From: a candidate division LCP-89 bacterium
GTDB lineage: Bacteria; Electryoneota; B3-LCP
NCBI GenBank assembly: GCA_025774555.1
Contig: JALGVT010000023.1
Coordinates: 1 to 43,828 of the forward strand
Reading direction: 5' to 3'
DNA length: 43,828 bases
Positions 34,838 through 42,412 of the stretch are shown here, one piece after another. The position numbers and the translations under genes are program-made. Numbering within the stretch: position 1 is the first letter of the stretch; each line of letters starts with the position of its first letter. The notes beneath the pieces were generated by a model that worked only from the letters and a program-made list of their open reading frames with translations, had not been told where the DNA came from and did no database searches.

Positions 34838-34960
34838 AAACTCCTCTTGAATTTAGGTCTGGGTTGTTCGATCACCTTCATCATTTCGATTCCAGATCCC
34901 GCCACTGCGGAACACCCGGGAAAACGATCAGAAGGTGTGATTATTGTACATCGTACAGAA

Positions 34961-34994
34961 AGCCCGTGCGGTTTTGTGCGTCTGTGCGCGGGCT
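34961..34994 (-). other. GC-rich hairpin between rpsI and rpsB
   Basis: AGCCCG (34961-34966) pairs with CGGGCT (34989-34994). On the minus strand the stem is followed by TTCTGT, a poor T-tract. It lies 21 bases after the rpsI stop codon and about 125 bases before rpsB. It may be a weak terminator or part of a structured rpsB leader. Confidence 0.4.
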
Positions 34995-35014
34995 GACTGA
35001 AAAACGGTATTTGA

Positions 35015-35419
35015 TTATCTCTTTGAGTACTGGAAGCGTTTGCGTGCGCCGGGCTGTCCGTACTTCTTGCGTTCCTTCTCGCGTGGATCTCTTGTCAGAA
35101 ACTTATGCTTTTTTAGCGCAGATCTGAACTCTGGATCGAAGTCGATTAACGCTCTGGCGATTCCCAGTAGCATGGCTCCAGCCTGACCGCTCTTCCCGCC
35201 GCCCTTCACCTTGGCTACCACGTCAAATTTACTGACAGCGTCAACCGCTTCAAACGGTTGTTCCACTAAAAGTTTTAACACTTCTCTGCCGAAATAGTCG
35301 ATGAATTCCAGTTTGTTAACTGTCATCTTTCCACTGCCGGGCGTGAGCCAGACTCGCGCAGTGGAAGTTTTACGGCGCCCCGTAGCATAGAACCGTTCTG
35401 TTGAACCGGAAGTTGCCAT
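35015..35419 (-). CDS. rpsI: 30S ribosomal protein S9 (uS9)
   Basis: 134 residues. Motifs: ERFYATGRRKTSTARVWLTPGSGKMTVN, VKGGGKSGQAGAMLLGIARAL and the basic C-terminus DPREKERKKYGQPGARKRFQYSKR, which ends with the conserved SKR that reaches the P-site tRNA. It follows rplM by 24 bases, the usual pair. Confidence 0.97.
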   Translation of the reverse strand: MATSGSTERFYATGRRKTSTARVWLTPGSGKMTVNKLEFIDYFGREVLKLLVEQPFEAVDAVSKFDVVAKVKGGGKSGQAGAMLLGIARALIDFDPEFRSALKKHKFLTRDPREKERKKYGQPGARKRFQYSKR

Positions 35420-35443
35420 TTATACCTCAAATTGCGATAATTA

Positions 35444-35872
35444 CTAAAGTGAAAGCGTCTCTGGTTGTTGTGCATGATGAGGATGCTCGGATCCTGCATA
35501 GACCTTCAGTTTTTTCAATTGCCTCCGACCTAATGGTCCTTTCGGCAGCATCCCCTTGACTGCATGAGTGATAATTCTTTCCGGATGTTTCCGCCGCACG
35601 TCCGCAATCGAAGTGAACTTGCCTCCACCAGGATATCCGGAATGACTGAAATACTCTTTCATCAGATCCTTTTTCCCGGTGAGACGGATTTTTTCTGCAT
35701 TGATCACAACGACGAAATCGCCGGTATCCAAATGCGGTGAAAAACTGGCTTTATGCTTACCCCTGAGAACAGTTGCTATCCGGGTAGCCAGGCGTCCGAG
35801 AATCAAATCATCAGCGTCAACAACGTACCAGTTGCGCTCGATGTCTTCTATGTTTTTATGGAATGTCTTCAC
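35444..35872 (-). CDS. rplM: 50S ribosomal protein L13 (uL13)
   Basis: 142 residues, the usual length. Motifs: [61 protein letters not shown] and [30 protein letters not shown]. It is an early 50S assembly protein. A TTGACT-17-TAAATT promoter lies 27 bases upstream of the start, so rplM-rpsI has its own promoter. Confidence 0.97.
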   Translation of the reverse strand: MKTFHKNIEDIERNWYVVDADDLILGRLATRIATVLRGKHKASFSPHLDTGDFVVVINAEKIRLTGKKDLMKEYFSHSGYPGGGKFTSIADVRRKHPERIITHAVKGMLPKGPLGRRQLKKLKVYAGSEHPHHAQQPETLSL

Positions 35873-35898
35873 GATTTCCCCAAAATTTTGAACCTACT

Positions 35899-35927
35899 AA
35901 TTTATCAAAATAAACGATCGAAGTCAA
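35899..35927 (-). promoter_or_regulatory. Sigma-70-like promoter for rplM-rpsI
   Basis: On the minus strand, TTGACT, a 17-base spacer and TAAATT. Predicted transcription starts near 35892, 20 bases before the rplM start. Confidence 0.6.
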
Positions 35928-36043
35928 GCAAATTATCTGCTTTTAATCAAATGAAATTATGACAATGCTTTATTCAATGGGGTTAAGACACAAGCGCCAG
36001 GTTTCTTGTATATAAATTTTTAAATATCAAGCTAAAAGACACT

Positions 36044-36081
36044 GCTTAATAATTGTTGAATATTATCAACAATTATTAAGC
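36044..36081. repeat. Perfect 16-bp inverted repeat, AT-rich
   Basis: GCTTAATAATTGTTGA (36044-36059) is matched by its exact reverse complement at 36066-36081, with 6 bases between. It lies 19 bases after the stop codon of the minus-strand MerR gene. Only a weak CTTTT follows on the minus strand, so it is either a terminator with a poor tail or a binding site. Confidence 0.7.
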
Positions 36082-36100
36082 ACAACATTCATTACCTCTG

Positions 36101-36430
36101 TCATTCATCGAGAAGATTGATGATCTCCTTTAACCCGTTTTTAATCTCTTCGACCGTGATATTCGTCTTATTATTCCTGTCCGCACCCTTCTTCAGCGCT
36201 ATCCGGGCTCCTTCAATCGTGAATCGGTCTTCATGAAGCAATTTTTTAATGAGCAGTATATGGTCTATCTCTGCCTGCCGGTAAAGCCGCTTGCCTGATT
36301 TATGCCGCGGTGGTTTAATATCATCGAATTCGGTTTCCCAATAGCGCAGCACGGATTGAGGCAGATCCGCTATTTTACTGACTTCCCCGATAGTATAATA
36401 AAGCTTGTTTTTCTTATTATCCATACTCAT
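36101..36430 (-). CDS. MerR-family transcriptional regulator, short form
   Basis: 109 residues. The MerR winged helix-turn-helix spans about residues 10-85: YYTIGEVSKIADLPQSVLRYWETEFDDIKPPRHKSGKRLYRQAEID and DRFTIEGARIALKKG. A short helical C-terminus follows; no ligand-binding domain or metal-binding Cys is present. It shares IRFWEKEF/LRYWETEF and GFTLEGAR/RFTIEGAR features with the flagellin-linked MerR protein at 30402-30761, so the two look like paralogues. Its target is unknown. It is a single-gene unit with its own promoter and a strong downstream palindrome. Confidence 0.85.
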   Translation of the reverse strand: MSMDNKKNKLYYTIGEVSKIADLPQSVLRYWETEFDDIKPPRHKSGKRLYRQAEIDHILLIKKLLHEDRFTIEGARIALKKGADRNNKTNITVEEIKNGLKEIINLLDE

Positions 36431-36459
36431 ACTAAAACTTGCATATTTCGTAGATAAAT

Positions 36460-36488
36460 AATATACAAACTAACAACATTTCTTGCAA
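36460..36488 (-). promoter_or_regulatory. Sigma-70-like promoter for the short MerR gene
   Basis: On the minus strand, TTGCAA, a 17-base spacer and TATATT, about 30 bases upstream of the MerR start. Confidence 0.5.
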
Positions 36489-36683
36489 GCAGTTTATGAT
36501 GAAGATTCCAGAACGAATGTGGGATTAAAAACGGCAAATTATCTACTATAGAAATGAGATAATTTGAATCGGGAACACTATTTGTTATTGCAAGTAGTTA
36601 ATTGACAGTTATTTCCTGATTTTTTTATGTTCTGATGTCGTGTATTACCTACGCATTTCATCACTTGAGTTTTTGTTAATCCC
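36489..36683. other. Non-coding stretch with a 9-bp inverted repeat
   Basis: The full gene-free interval runs from 36431 to 36758. Apart from the MerR promoter and the tRNA terminator, it holds one notable feature: AAATTATCT (36536-36544) and AGATAATTT (36557-36565), a perfect 9-bp inverted repeat with 12 bases between, about 50 bases upstream of the MerR promoter. I see no open reading frame and no other RNA gene here. Confidence 0.4.
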
Positions 36684-36731
36684 AAAAATCCCCACATTCT
36701 CCAACAAATAGCAACTTTGAAGAATGTAGGG
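36684..36731 (-). terminator. Rho-independent terminator of the tRNA-Val transcript
   Basis: CCCCACATTCT (36690-36700) pairs with AGAATGTAGGG (36721-36731) over 11 bp including one G-T pair, with a 20-base loop. Five T follow on the minus strand, preceded by one A. It lies 28 bases after the tRNA 3' end. Confidence 0.68.
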
Positions 36732-36758
36732 AAATACCTATTTATTAGTACGTTATAC

Positions 36759-36836
36759 TGGTGGGCGATACCAGATTCGAACTGATGACCTCCTGCTTGT
36801 AAGGCAGGCGCTCTAAACCAGCTGAGCTAATCGCCC
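36759..36836 (-). tRNA. tRNA-Val (anticodon UAC), with encoded CCA
   Basis: The acceptor stem pairs GGGCGAT with ATCGCCC, followed by discriminator A and an encoded CCA (36759-36761). The D arm reads AGCTCAGCTGGTTTAGAGC. The anticodon stem CCTGC/GCAGG holds CTTACAA with anticodon TAC (valine). The T arm has AGTTCGAATC. The first ten bases overlap the end of the DUF3098-like gene. Confidence 0.95.
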
Positions 36837-37072
36837 TTGCTGCTTTTTCGCCGCAAAAGGATTGCCAGGGGGATCAGAACGCAGTAACCTATTACTAATA
36901 AGATCGGTGACAGGTGAAGGGAGAGAAAGGAATCGTGCGGTCCCTGCATCATGGCAACATAGCCCAAAATAATCGCAGCGATACCTACGAAGAAAATCTT
37001 ATAATTCATCGCGTGGAAAAGTTTCCATTGAGATTCTCTTCTCGACCGCGATCTGGTTTTCTGTTCTTTCAA
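36827..37072 (-). CDS. Small two-helix membrane protein, DUF3098-like
   Basis: 81 residues. A basic N-terminus (RSRSRRESQWK) is followed by two membrane segments (IFFVGIAAIILGYVAMM and LSPILLVIGYCVLIPLAILL) joined by a short loop, and a basic C-terminus. The NYKIFFVGIAAIILGYVAMM and LSPILLVIGYCV segments match the DUF3098 pattern of Bacteroidota. The function is unknown. Its last codons, AAG GGC GAT TAG, are the first bases of tRNA-Val(UAC), so the stop codon lies in the tRNA. Confidence 0.72.
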   Translation of the reverse strand: MKEQKTRSRSRRESQWKLFHAMNYKIFFVGIAAIILGYVAMMQGPHDSFLSLHLSPILLVIGYCVLIPLAILLRRKSSKGD

Positions 37073-37161
37073 GGTTACCTCATGTATTGCAAACCTCTAT
37101 GCGAACTTTCAAGATACAAAATTCGACCTGCTCTAACAAGTCAATTTTCCACCTTATTTCA

Positions 37162-38067
37162 TCAGGCAAAAACCGCTATCCTCTTCATAAGTATATCCCA
37201 TTCATAGTCCACTCGTTCCTGCATCTGCTTAAGCTCTGCCTCAGTCAGGTGCTTGAAACGTCCCTGCAGTTTCGTGTATTCGGTAACAGGCACACCTGCC
37301 GATTCGCGATTCAGAGTGAATTTGGTGCCGTTTTCGATTTCATAAAGCGGGAAAACTTTGGTTTCCACTGCCAAACGACTGATTTTAATGGAGTCACTCT
37401 CGAGGGATTTATGTCCCGGAGGACAGGGACTGAAGATGTGCAACAGCCTCATTCCGGTCATGTTTTTCGCTTTTTCCAGCTTGCGATTCAGGTCGTCTGG
37501 GTACGCAACGGTCGCTGTAGCGGCGTAAGGAATACGGTGCGAACCTAATATCTCAACAAGATTCTTCTTGGGTTCTTCCTTGGGATGCTCTGCCGGAGTA
37601 GTAGTAGTCCAGGCTCCCACAGGCGTAGCGGAGGAACGCTGGATGCCGGTATTCATGTACGCTTCGTTATCGTAACAGATGTAGAGGATGTTTTCATTGC
37701 GTTCGGCTGCGGCGGAAAGCGCTCCGAAGCCGATGTCGAACGTGCCGCCATCTCCAGCCCAGGCGACAACAGTAATGTCTTTCTGACCCCGCACGTCAAG
37801 CGCATGACGTACGCCGGTTGCGGTGATCGCCGCGGTTTCAAAGGCACAGTGCACTAACGGAACGCCTACACTGGAATATGGAAAAGGACCATCTATTACC
37901 GCCCAGCAACATGCGGGAATGCAGAGCACCGTACGTGGACCCAGCACCTTCAACGCCAGGCGCATGGACAGGGTTGCTCCGCATCCGGGGCACGCCAGGT
38001 GCCCGGACGACATGATTTCACGTTCTGCTATATCGTATGTAATTTGACCGGGAACTTTGTCGGACAT
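37162..38067 (-). CDS. porB: 2-oxoacid (pyruvate):ferredoxin oxidoreductase beta subunit
   Basis: 301 residues. Thiamine diphosphate binding is shown by AWAGDGGTFDIGFGALSAAAERNENILYICYDNEAYMNTG. Cluster cysteines are C26-PG-C29, CC at 53-54 and a later SPCPPGH. The EYTKLQGRFKHLTEAEL C-terminus is typical of PorB. With the alpha and gamma subunits it oxidises pyruvate or a related 2-oxoacid to acyl-CoA, reducing ferredoxin. It is downstream of porA but separated by a 169-base gap with short tandem repeats. Confidence 0.93.
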   Translation of the reverse strand: MSDKVPGQITYDIAEREIMSSGHLACPGCGATLSMRLALKVLGPRTVLCIPACCWAVIDGPFPYSSVGVPLVHCAFETAAITATGVRHALDVRGQKDITVVAWAGDGGTFDIGFGALSAAAERNENILYICYDNEAYMNTGIQRSSATPVGAWTTTTPAEHPKEEPKKNLVEILGSHRIPYAATATVAYPDDLNRKLEKAKNMTGMRLLHIFSPCPPGHKSLESDSIKISRLAVETKVFPLYEIENGTKFTLNRESAGVPVTEYTKLQGRFKHLTEAELKQMQERVDYEWDILMKRIAVFA

Positions 38068-38091
38068 TTTCTATCTCCGTTTGATCGTATG

Positions 38092-38123
38092 CAAGTTTAC
38101 AAGTGTACAAGCTTACAAGTTTG
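38092..38123. repeat. Four tandem 8-bp degenerate repeats (CAAGNNTA) between porA and porB
   Basis: Units CAAGTTTA, CAAGTGTA, CAAGCTTA and CAAGTTTG lie directly head to tail, upstream of porB. The rest of the 169-base gap (38068-38236) has no gene and no clear terminator. Confidence 0.6.
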
Positions 38124-38236
38124 AAGGTTGAACGTTTTATGAAAGGGATCTATTTGAAAACATATTCAGAACTATTTTAAGAGAACTACTTTCTGCGTCT
38201 GTACGAACTGGCGATATCGTAAATAGCTACGAGCCA

Positions 38237-39397
38237 CTATGCTTTCAACGCAATCCAGTTCAGGTGCTTCTCAATCTTCTCCGGATGCAGGGTTTTCTCC
38301 AGTACTTCGTTCACTGTAATCGGTGTAACGTCTCTGCCGCCCAGACCGGCGATAAAGCCGTAAATATCGGGACGATCCGCTTGATCGACGTCGTACATGG
38401 CAGCCTTGATTTCCTGAGCCCAGATGCCTCCGAAACCGGGGCATATATTGCGGTCGATTACACCGACTTTGGGCACTCCCCGCAATGTTTCCCTGACCAG
38501 ATCGATCGGGAAGGGACGCAAGGTGCGCATCTTCAACAGTCCCACGGATTCACCTCTGTCGCGCCATTCGTCGATAACGTCTCGAGCGGTGGATGTCACA
38601 GTGCCCGAGGTAACGATAATCGCTTCGGCATCCTCACAGCGGTACGGTTCAATCAGTCCGTAATGTCTGCCGAAACGTTCGCCGAACTCTTTGCCGACCT
38701 CTTCCACTACTTTCAATCCCTCAAGCATCGCTTCCTGCTGCATATAGCGGAATTCCTGGTAGTAATCCACGCCCGCCATACCACCGAAAGCTCTTGGGTT
38801 TTCGACGTCCACAATCAGGTCGCCTTCATAGGGCGGTAAGAACGCATCGGCTTCTTCAGGTTCTGGAATATTTACTGCTTCCGCTGTGTGCGACAGGAAG
38901 AAAGCATCCAATATCAGCATCACCGGCAGTTTGATCCTTTCGCCGATTTTGTATGCCAGCAGGACAGTATCCAGCACTTCCTGGTTGGATTCACAGTAGA
39001 ACTGCAACCAGCCGGTATCGCGCTCTGATAGCGAGTCGTTCTGATCTGTCCAGATAGTCCAGCCGGGCGCCATGGCGCGATTGACGTCTGCCATGACAAT
39101 CGGCAGCCTTGCCAGCGACGCCCAATGGATCAGCTCGTGCATTAGAGCCAGACCCTGCGCAGATGTGGCTGTAAAAGAACGCGCGCCTGCCTGTTCAGCT
39201 CCAATGCATGCTGCCAGAGCGGAGTGCTCAGATTCAACCTTGATAAAGCGGGCGTCCAGCTTGCCGTCGGATACCAGCGACGCCAGCTCTTCGATGATGG
39301 TCGTCTGCGGTGTAATGGGATATGCTGCAATGACCTGAGCGCGGGCTCGCATAGCGCCCCAGGAAACTGATTGATTACCGGTTAGTACTTTTTCCAT
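38237..39397 (-). CDS. porA: 2-oxoacid (pyruvate):ferredoxin oxidoreductase alpha subunit
   Basis: 386 residues. The N-terminal domain I has GNQSVSWGAMRARAQVIAAYPITPQTTIIEEL, followed by KVESEHSALAACIGAEQAGARSFTATSAQGLALMHELIHWAS. Domain II has EAIIVTSGTVTSTARDVIDEWR and KVGVIDRNICPGFGGIWAQEI. It pairs with PorB at the thiamine site and binds substrate. The gamma subunit is not in the window. The gene starts 23 bases after the TOPRIM-like gene, but its G+C content returns to about half, unlike the AT-rich pair upstream. Confidence 0.94.
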   Translation of the reverse strand: MEKVLTGNQSVSWGAMRARAQVIAAYPITPQTTIIEELASLVSDGKLDARFIKVESEHSALAACIGAEQAGARSFTATSAQGLALMHELIHWASLARLPIVMADVNRAMAPGWTIWTDQNDSLSERDTGWLQFYCESNQEVLDTVLLAYKIGERIKLPVMLILDAFFLSHTAEAVNIPEPEEADAFLPPYEGDLIVDVENPRAFGGMAGVDYYQEFRYMQQEAMLEGLKVVEEVGKEFGERFGRHYGLIEPYRCEDAEAIIVTSGTVTSTARDVIDEWRDRGESVGLLKMRTLRPFPIDLVRETLRGVPKVGVIDRNICPGFGGIWAQEIKAAMYDVDQADRPDIYGFIAGLGGRDVTPITVNEVLEKTLHPEKIEKHLNWIALKA

Positions 39398-39420
39398 GGT
39401 TGTTTATCTCGATGTTTTGG

Positions 39421-40008
39421 TTAAACTCCAGTTTCTCGCAGAAATTTATCTAAGGAAGGACTGCGGTCGCGAACTTCAGAGTTTTGAATGTTAAAATTAT
39501 CAGCAAGCGCTATCAGATGTCTTACTTTTTGGCATTTCTTATCCCGCCCAAATCCGTCTTGTATAATTTGCTGCGCAGGTTTACAGTCCGACTTGTTTCC
39601 TATTCGATTTCTTAAATCTCTCTTAAAAAGTTTGTTATTAAATACATTGATATCAGCAAGAATCCAATTTTCAAAACAATGATTTACACAAACCACAGAA
39701 AATTTTGAACTGATTACAATTGACTCATCAACGTTACCAAGAATATCTGACTTTACCTGATTGGCAAAACTTGGTGGACAAATACGTGCATCCTCATGAT
39801 CAAATAACAAAATAACCTTATCGGGATCTTCAAGAAACGCTGCTTCTATTTGTCTATATACTTTCGGAGTAATACTCGCCCTCTTATTGATATTGTCATA
39901 AGCAATAGTCTTTGTTTTTTGGATTCGTGTATAGAAATTTAATTGTCTTAGAAGAATTGGTAATACTCTAAATTCAGAATCGCCCGGCACTAATAGAATT
40001 AATTTCAT
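39421..40008 (-). CDS. TOPRIM-like (DUF4276-type) protein, partner of the ATPase
   Basis: 195 residues from the ATG at 40008, four bases after the ATPase stop codon; a longer reading to 40065 would overlap the ATPase gene. The start KLILLVPGDSEFRVLPILLRQL places Glu12 in a G-x-S-E motif, and VILLFDHEDARI places D70, E72 and D73 in a DxD-like motif, as in TOPRIM-type nucleases and DUF4276 proteins. A CVNHCFENWILAD segment and a helical C-terminus follow. Partners of this kind act as the nuclease half beside OLD- or RecF-like ATPases. It is AT-rich like its partner. A phage-defence role is an inference. Confidence 0.65.
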   Translation of the reverse strand: MKLILLVPGDSEFRVLPILLRQLNFYTRIQKTKTIAYDNINKRASITPKVYRQIEAAFLEDPDKVILLFDHEDARICPPSFANQVKSDILGNVDESIVISSKFSVVCVNHCFENWILADINVFNNKLFKRDLRNRIGNKSDCKPAQQIIQDGFGRDKKCQKVRHLIALADNFNIQNSEVRDRSPSLDKFLRETGV

Positions 40009-40012
40009 CCAA

Positions 40013-41311
40013 TCAGACCTCTTTATTTTTAAAATCCAATAAAATTTGTCTAGGCACTCCGCCAACTGCTCCAGATTTCCAGTAATCGCCTAAGGGCATG
40101 ATATTTTTTTCTACTATCTTCTTAATTTGAGGATGCTCTTTATTAGCTCGCTGTATGACTGTCTCGCCTTTTTCGTTTTTAATAATTATATATAACGATT
40201 CCGGAGGAGCTTCATCTACTATTATAGGGGAATGAGTTGAAAGCACTATCTGCTTAGTATCGCACTTTTCCAAACAGGTTTTTGCAAAATGTTCCTGTAT
40301 CCAGGGGTGGACGCTATTTTCAGGCTCATCATATGCTGCCAAAGGAATTCTTGTATCCTCTAAAGGTATGAACAGGCCAAGCGTTTCCAGAGTGCCGTCA
40401 GAAACCTCTTTAGGATGCCAGGGTCTTCCAAAACCTTTCTCTTTTAAATTGTAGCTTAGTTGTTTGCTATCCGTATATTGGGAATTGACTGACAAAATAG
40501 TTGGAGCTGCAACTTGTAAATGCTCGATTAGATTTTCATATATTTCTGGCTTTTCTATTCTAAAATATTTAATCACCGATGCAAGGTTATTACCATATTT
40601 ATTTAAAATCGTTCCCGCGCTGCTTGTGTCCGATACTGGTCTTCTTATCTCCTCGGGTGTGATAAAGTAACCCTTGGAATTTGTAAAGTAATAATACATA
40701 CCTATTATGGTACCAAATGTTCCTTTTGCCATAGCCAGAGTAGTAGGGCTTACGCCTTGTCCAATAAAGTGATCTTTTGGCGGCATTTCAGGAATTTGCC
40801 AGAATCCTTCTTGTTCTGTAATTCCCTCTTTGAATTCGTATTTTTTTATCTCATCATGCAATCTGACAAACTGAAAAAGTTTATCAATTTTCTTCTCTTT
40901 ACAGACTAAATCAATATTCAGTGTTTCAGAAAGCACCTTATATGGAGCATCGATAGACTGTTTAGTGGCTTGAAAACTAAATTCATATTCGTAAATTAAA
41001 TTAATAGAAGGATCACCTATTTTTATATTTTCACCCCAGATTTCAGGAAGTTCGACCTCTAATTTGAATCCAAATTTAATCGCTCCCTTAGACCTTCTCT
41101 CCTTCCTAAAACAAATACCCTCATATCCTCCATAATTGTCCACTGCGTTTGTCAATCCATTAGTCATTACCTGAAAGAGGAAGTCTAACGCCTTAACAAA
41201 ATTAGATTTCCCCGATGCATTTGCGCCCACCATCACCAATAAACTTGGCATATCATGCAATTCAACATTCCGCAATGACTTAAAATTATGAATTTTTAGA
41301 TTAGTAATCAT
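40013..41311 (-). CDS. AAA ATPase (AAA_15/AAA_21, RecF/OLD-like)
   Basis: 432 residues. N-terminus ITNLKIHNFKSLRNVEL, then Walker A GANASGKS at 29-36. The C-terminal part has the signature and Walker B region (EVSDGTLETLGLFIPL, then AAYDEPENSVHP with Asp328-Glu329) and the switch His in VLSTHSPIIVDEA (His360). This is the ABC-like ATPase head of SMC/RecF/OLD proteins without a long coiled coil. It is coupled to the TOPRIM-like gene. G+C is low: in 40981-41040 only 15 of 60 bases are G or C, against about half in porA. It was probably acquired by transfer and may be a sensor or motor of a defence module. Confidence 0.85.
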   Translation of the reverse strand: MITNLKIHNFKSLRNVELHDMPSLLVMVGANASGKSNFVKALDFLFQVMTNGLTNAVDNYGGYEGICFRKERRSKGAIKFGFKLEVELPEIWGENIKIGDPSINLIYEYEFSFQATKQSIDAPYKVLSETLNIDLVCKEKKIDKLFQFVRLHDEIKKYEFKEGITEQEGFWQIPEMPPKDHFIGQGVSPTTLAMAKGTFGTIIGMYYYFTNSKGYFITPEEIRRPVSDTSSAGTILNKYGNNLASVIKYFRIEKPEIYENLIEHLQVAAPTILSVNSQYTDSKQLSYNLKEKGFGRPWHPKEVSDGTLETLGLFIPLEDTRIPLAAYDEPENSVHPWIQEHFAKTCLEKCDTKQIVLSTHSPIIVDEAPPESLYIIIKNEKGETVIQRANKEHPQIKKIVEKNIMPLGDYWKSGAVGGVPRQILLDFKNKEV

Positions 41312-41314
41312 AGC

Positions 41315-41330
41315 ATTAACGCGTGTTAAT
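41315..41330. promoter_or_regulatory. Inverted repeat just upstream of the ATPase gene
   Basis: ATTAAC (41315-41320) and GTTAAT (41325-41330) are perfect inverted copies around GCGT, directly in front of the ATPase ATG. It could be an operator, but it is short and may be chance. Confidence 0.3.
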
Positions 41331-41343
41331 TATGTTCTAGAAC

Positions 41344-41928
41344 CTACAAATATTTCCTCCATACCCCCCTACCAGCTTTCCCCCGTCTGACTACGACCTC
41401 AAAGCCAGCCTGTGCGAAAATCGGTCCCAGACCGGTGTAGCTGAAAACTTCGACATTGCCGCCTTCTTTAGGCGGAACGGGATAGCCTTCTATGATCTTT
41501 GCTCCCCCGTCCCTGACAAATTTTATCGCCGCATTTAGCAGTGCCTTCGACACTCCCTGCCTGCGATGACCTTTAGCGATAAAAAAACAGACTACTGACC
41601 AGACAGGCTGATCATCAACTTTAGCCAGGACTCGGGATTTCTCCAGCAACGGATACTGCTCACGGGCCGCAACGGCTACCCATCCGATGGGATCATTGCC
41701 ATTATAAGCTAATAAACCCGGCTCTGCCCCACTCTGAACGATCTGGTGGAATTTCTGGCGGTTGCTCTCACCCTTATGCTCTTCAAACTCGGATCGCGAT
41801 TGCCGCCAATGCATGCACCAGCAGCCACCGCAGGCTCCCCTGCTTCCAAAAAGCTTCTCAAGATCATTCCAGCGATCTGGGGTAACGGTGTGGATTTCGT
41901 ATTGTGACTTTCTAAATCCACCTCTCAT
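41344..41928 (-). CDS. GNAT family N-acetyltransferase
   Basis: 194 residues. A Cys-rich N-terminal stretch, GACGGCWCMHWR, marks the subgroup. The acetyl-CoA site is in VVCFFIAKGHRRQGVSKALLNAAIKFVRDGGAKIIEGYPV, motif A with RRQGVS. A C-terminal FAQAGFEVVVRRGKAGRGVWRK follows. The substrate is unknown. It overlaps the PH-like membrane protein gene by 17 bases and precedes the AT-rich ATPase gene by 32 bases; its own composition is nearer to the chromosome average. Confidence 0.88.
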   Translation of the reverse strand: MRGGFRKSQYEIHTVTPDRWNDLEKLFGSRGACGGCWCMHWRQSRSEFEEHKGESNRQKFHQIVQSGAEPGLLAYNGNDPIGWVAVAAREQYPLLEKSRVLAKVDDQPVWSVVCFFIAKGHRRQGVSKALLNAAIKFVRDGGAKIIEGYPVPPKEGGNVEVFSYTGLGPIFAQAGFEVVVRRGKAGRGVWRKYL

Positions 41929-42400
41929 CTTTATCGCTAGCTGTAATTATCCGATTCCTGATCATCGATGTCAGAACTTCCGGTTCGTTAGTACCTATAA
42001 GGAACTTGTCGCCGTTATTCATGGTCAGTTCAACAGCGTCTCTGCCAGCGATGTTGTACATCCATCCGCCGGGGATTTTCTTGATACCCAGCCCACGCCA
42101 CCATGGCATAGTAACTGTTTCACATAATTGTATCTGCTTAAAGGATATCCGTTTTGAGATCAAACCGATGCCAAATTTCACAGTCAATGAATCGTTATCT
42201 TCCTCAACCGTCAAACTATGAAAGAGCGATAACAGGACAATCATCAGGAAAGATGCAAAAACAATAACGATAATCGTCTCCGGATCATCCTCAAAACTCT
42301 CTGTATCACGCTGTATCACCCAGGCAAAGAGCAGAAAGATGAACAGGCTGATCAGCAACGCAATTCTCAGTAGAGAACCCGGCTGAGTATGACTGTACAT
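41912..42400 (-). CDS. Membrane protein with bacterial PH-like domain
   Basis: 162 residues. Two membrane segments (LLRIALLISLFIFLLFAWVI and TIIVIVFASFLMIVLLSLFH) are followed by a cytosolic beta domain: VEEDNDSLTVKFGIGLISKRISFKQI, MPWWRGLGIKKIPGGWMYNIAGRDAVELTMNNGDKFLIGTNEPEVLTSMI. This pattern matches small bacterial PH-domain membrane proteins. The function is unknown. It lies 12 bases after the GltD-like gene and overlaps the GNAT gene. Confidence 0.7.
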   Translation of the reverse strand: MYSHTQPGSLLRIALLISLFIFLLFAWVIQRDTESFEDDPETIIVIVFASFLMIVLLSLFHSLTVEEDNDSLTVKFGIGLISKRISFKQIQLCETVTMPWWRGLGIKKIPGGWMYNIAGRDAVELTMNNGDKFLIGTNEPEVLTSMIRNRIITASDKDERWI

Positions 42401-42412
42401 ACGACTCGAAAT

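Noticed and set aside
34708..34905. A 65-residue minus-strand frame overlapping the rpsB start
   Set aside because: It overlaps the conserved S2 N-terminus in another frame and has no domain of its own.
38092..38123. Short tandem repeats as a possible CRISPR array
   Set aside because: Units are 8 bp, adjacent, without spacers, and no cas gene is present.
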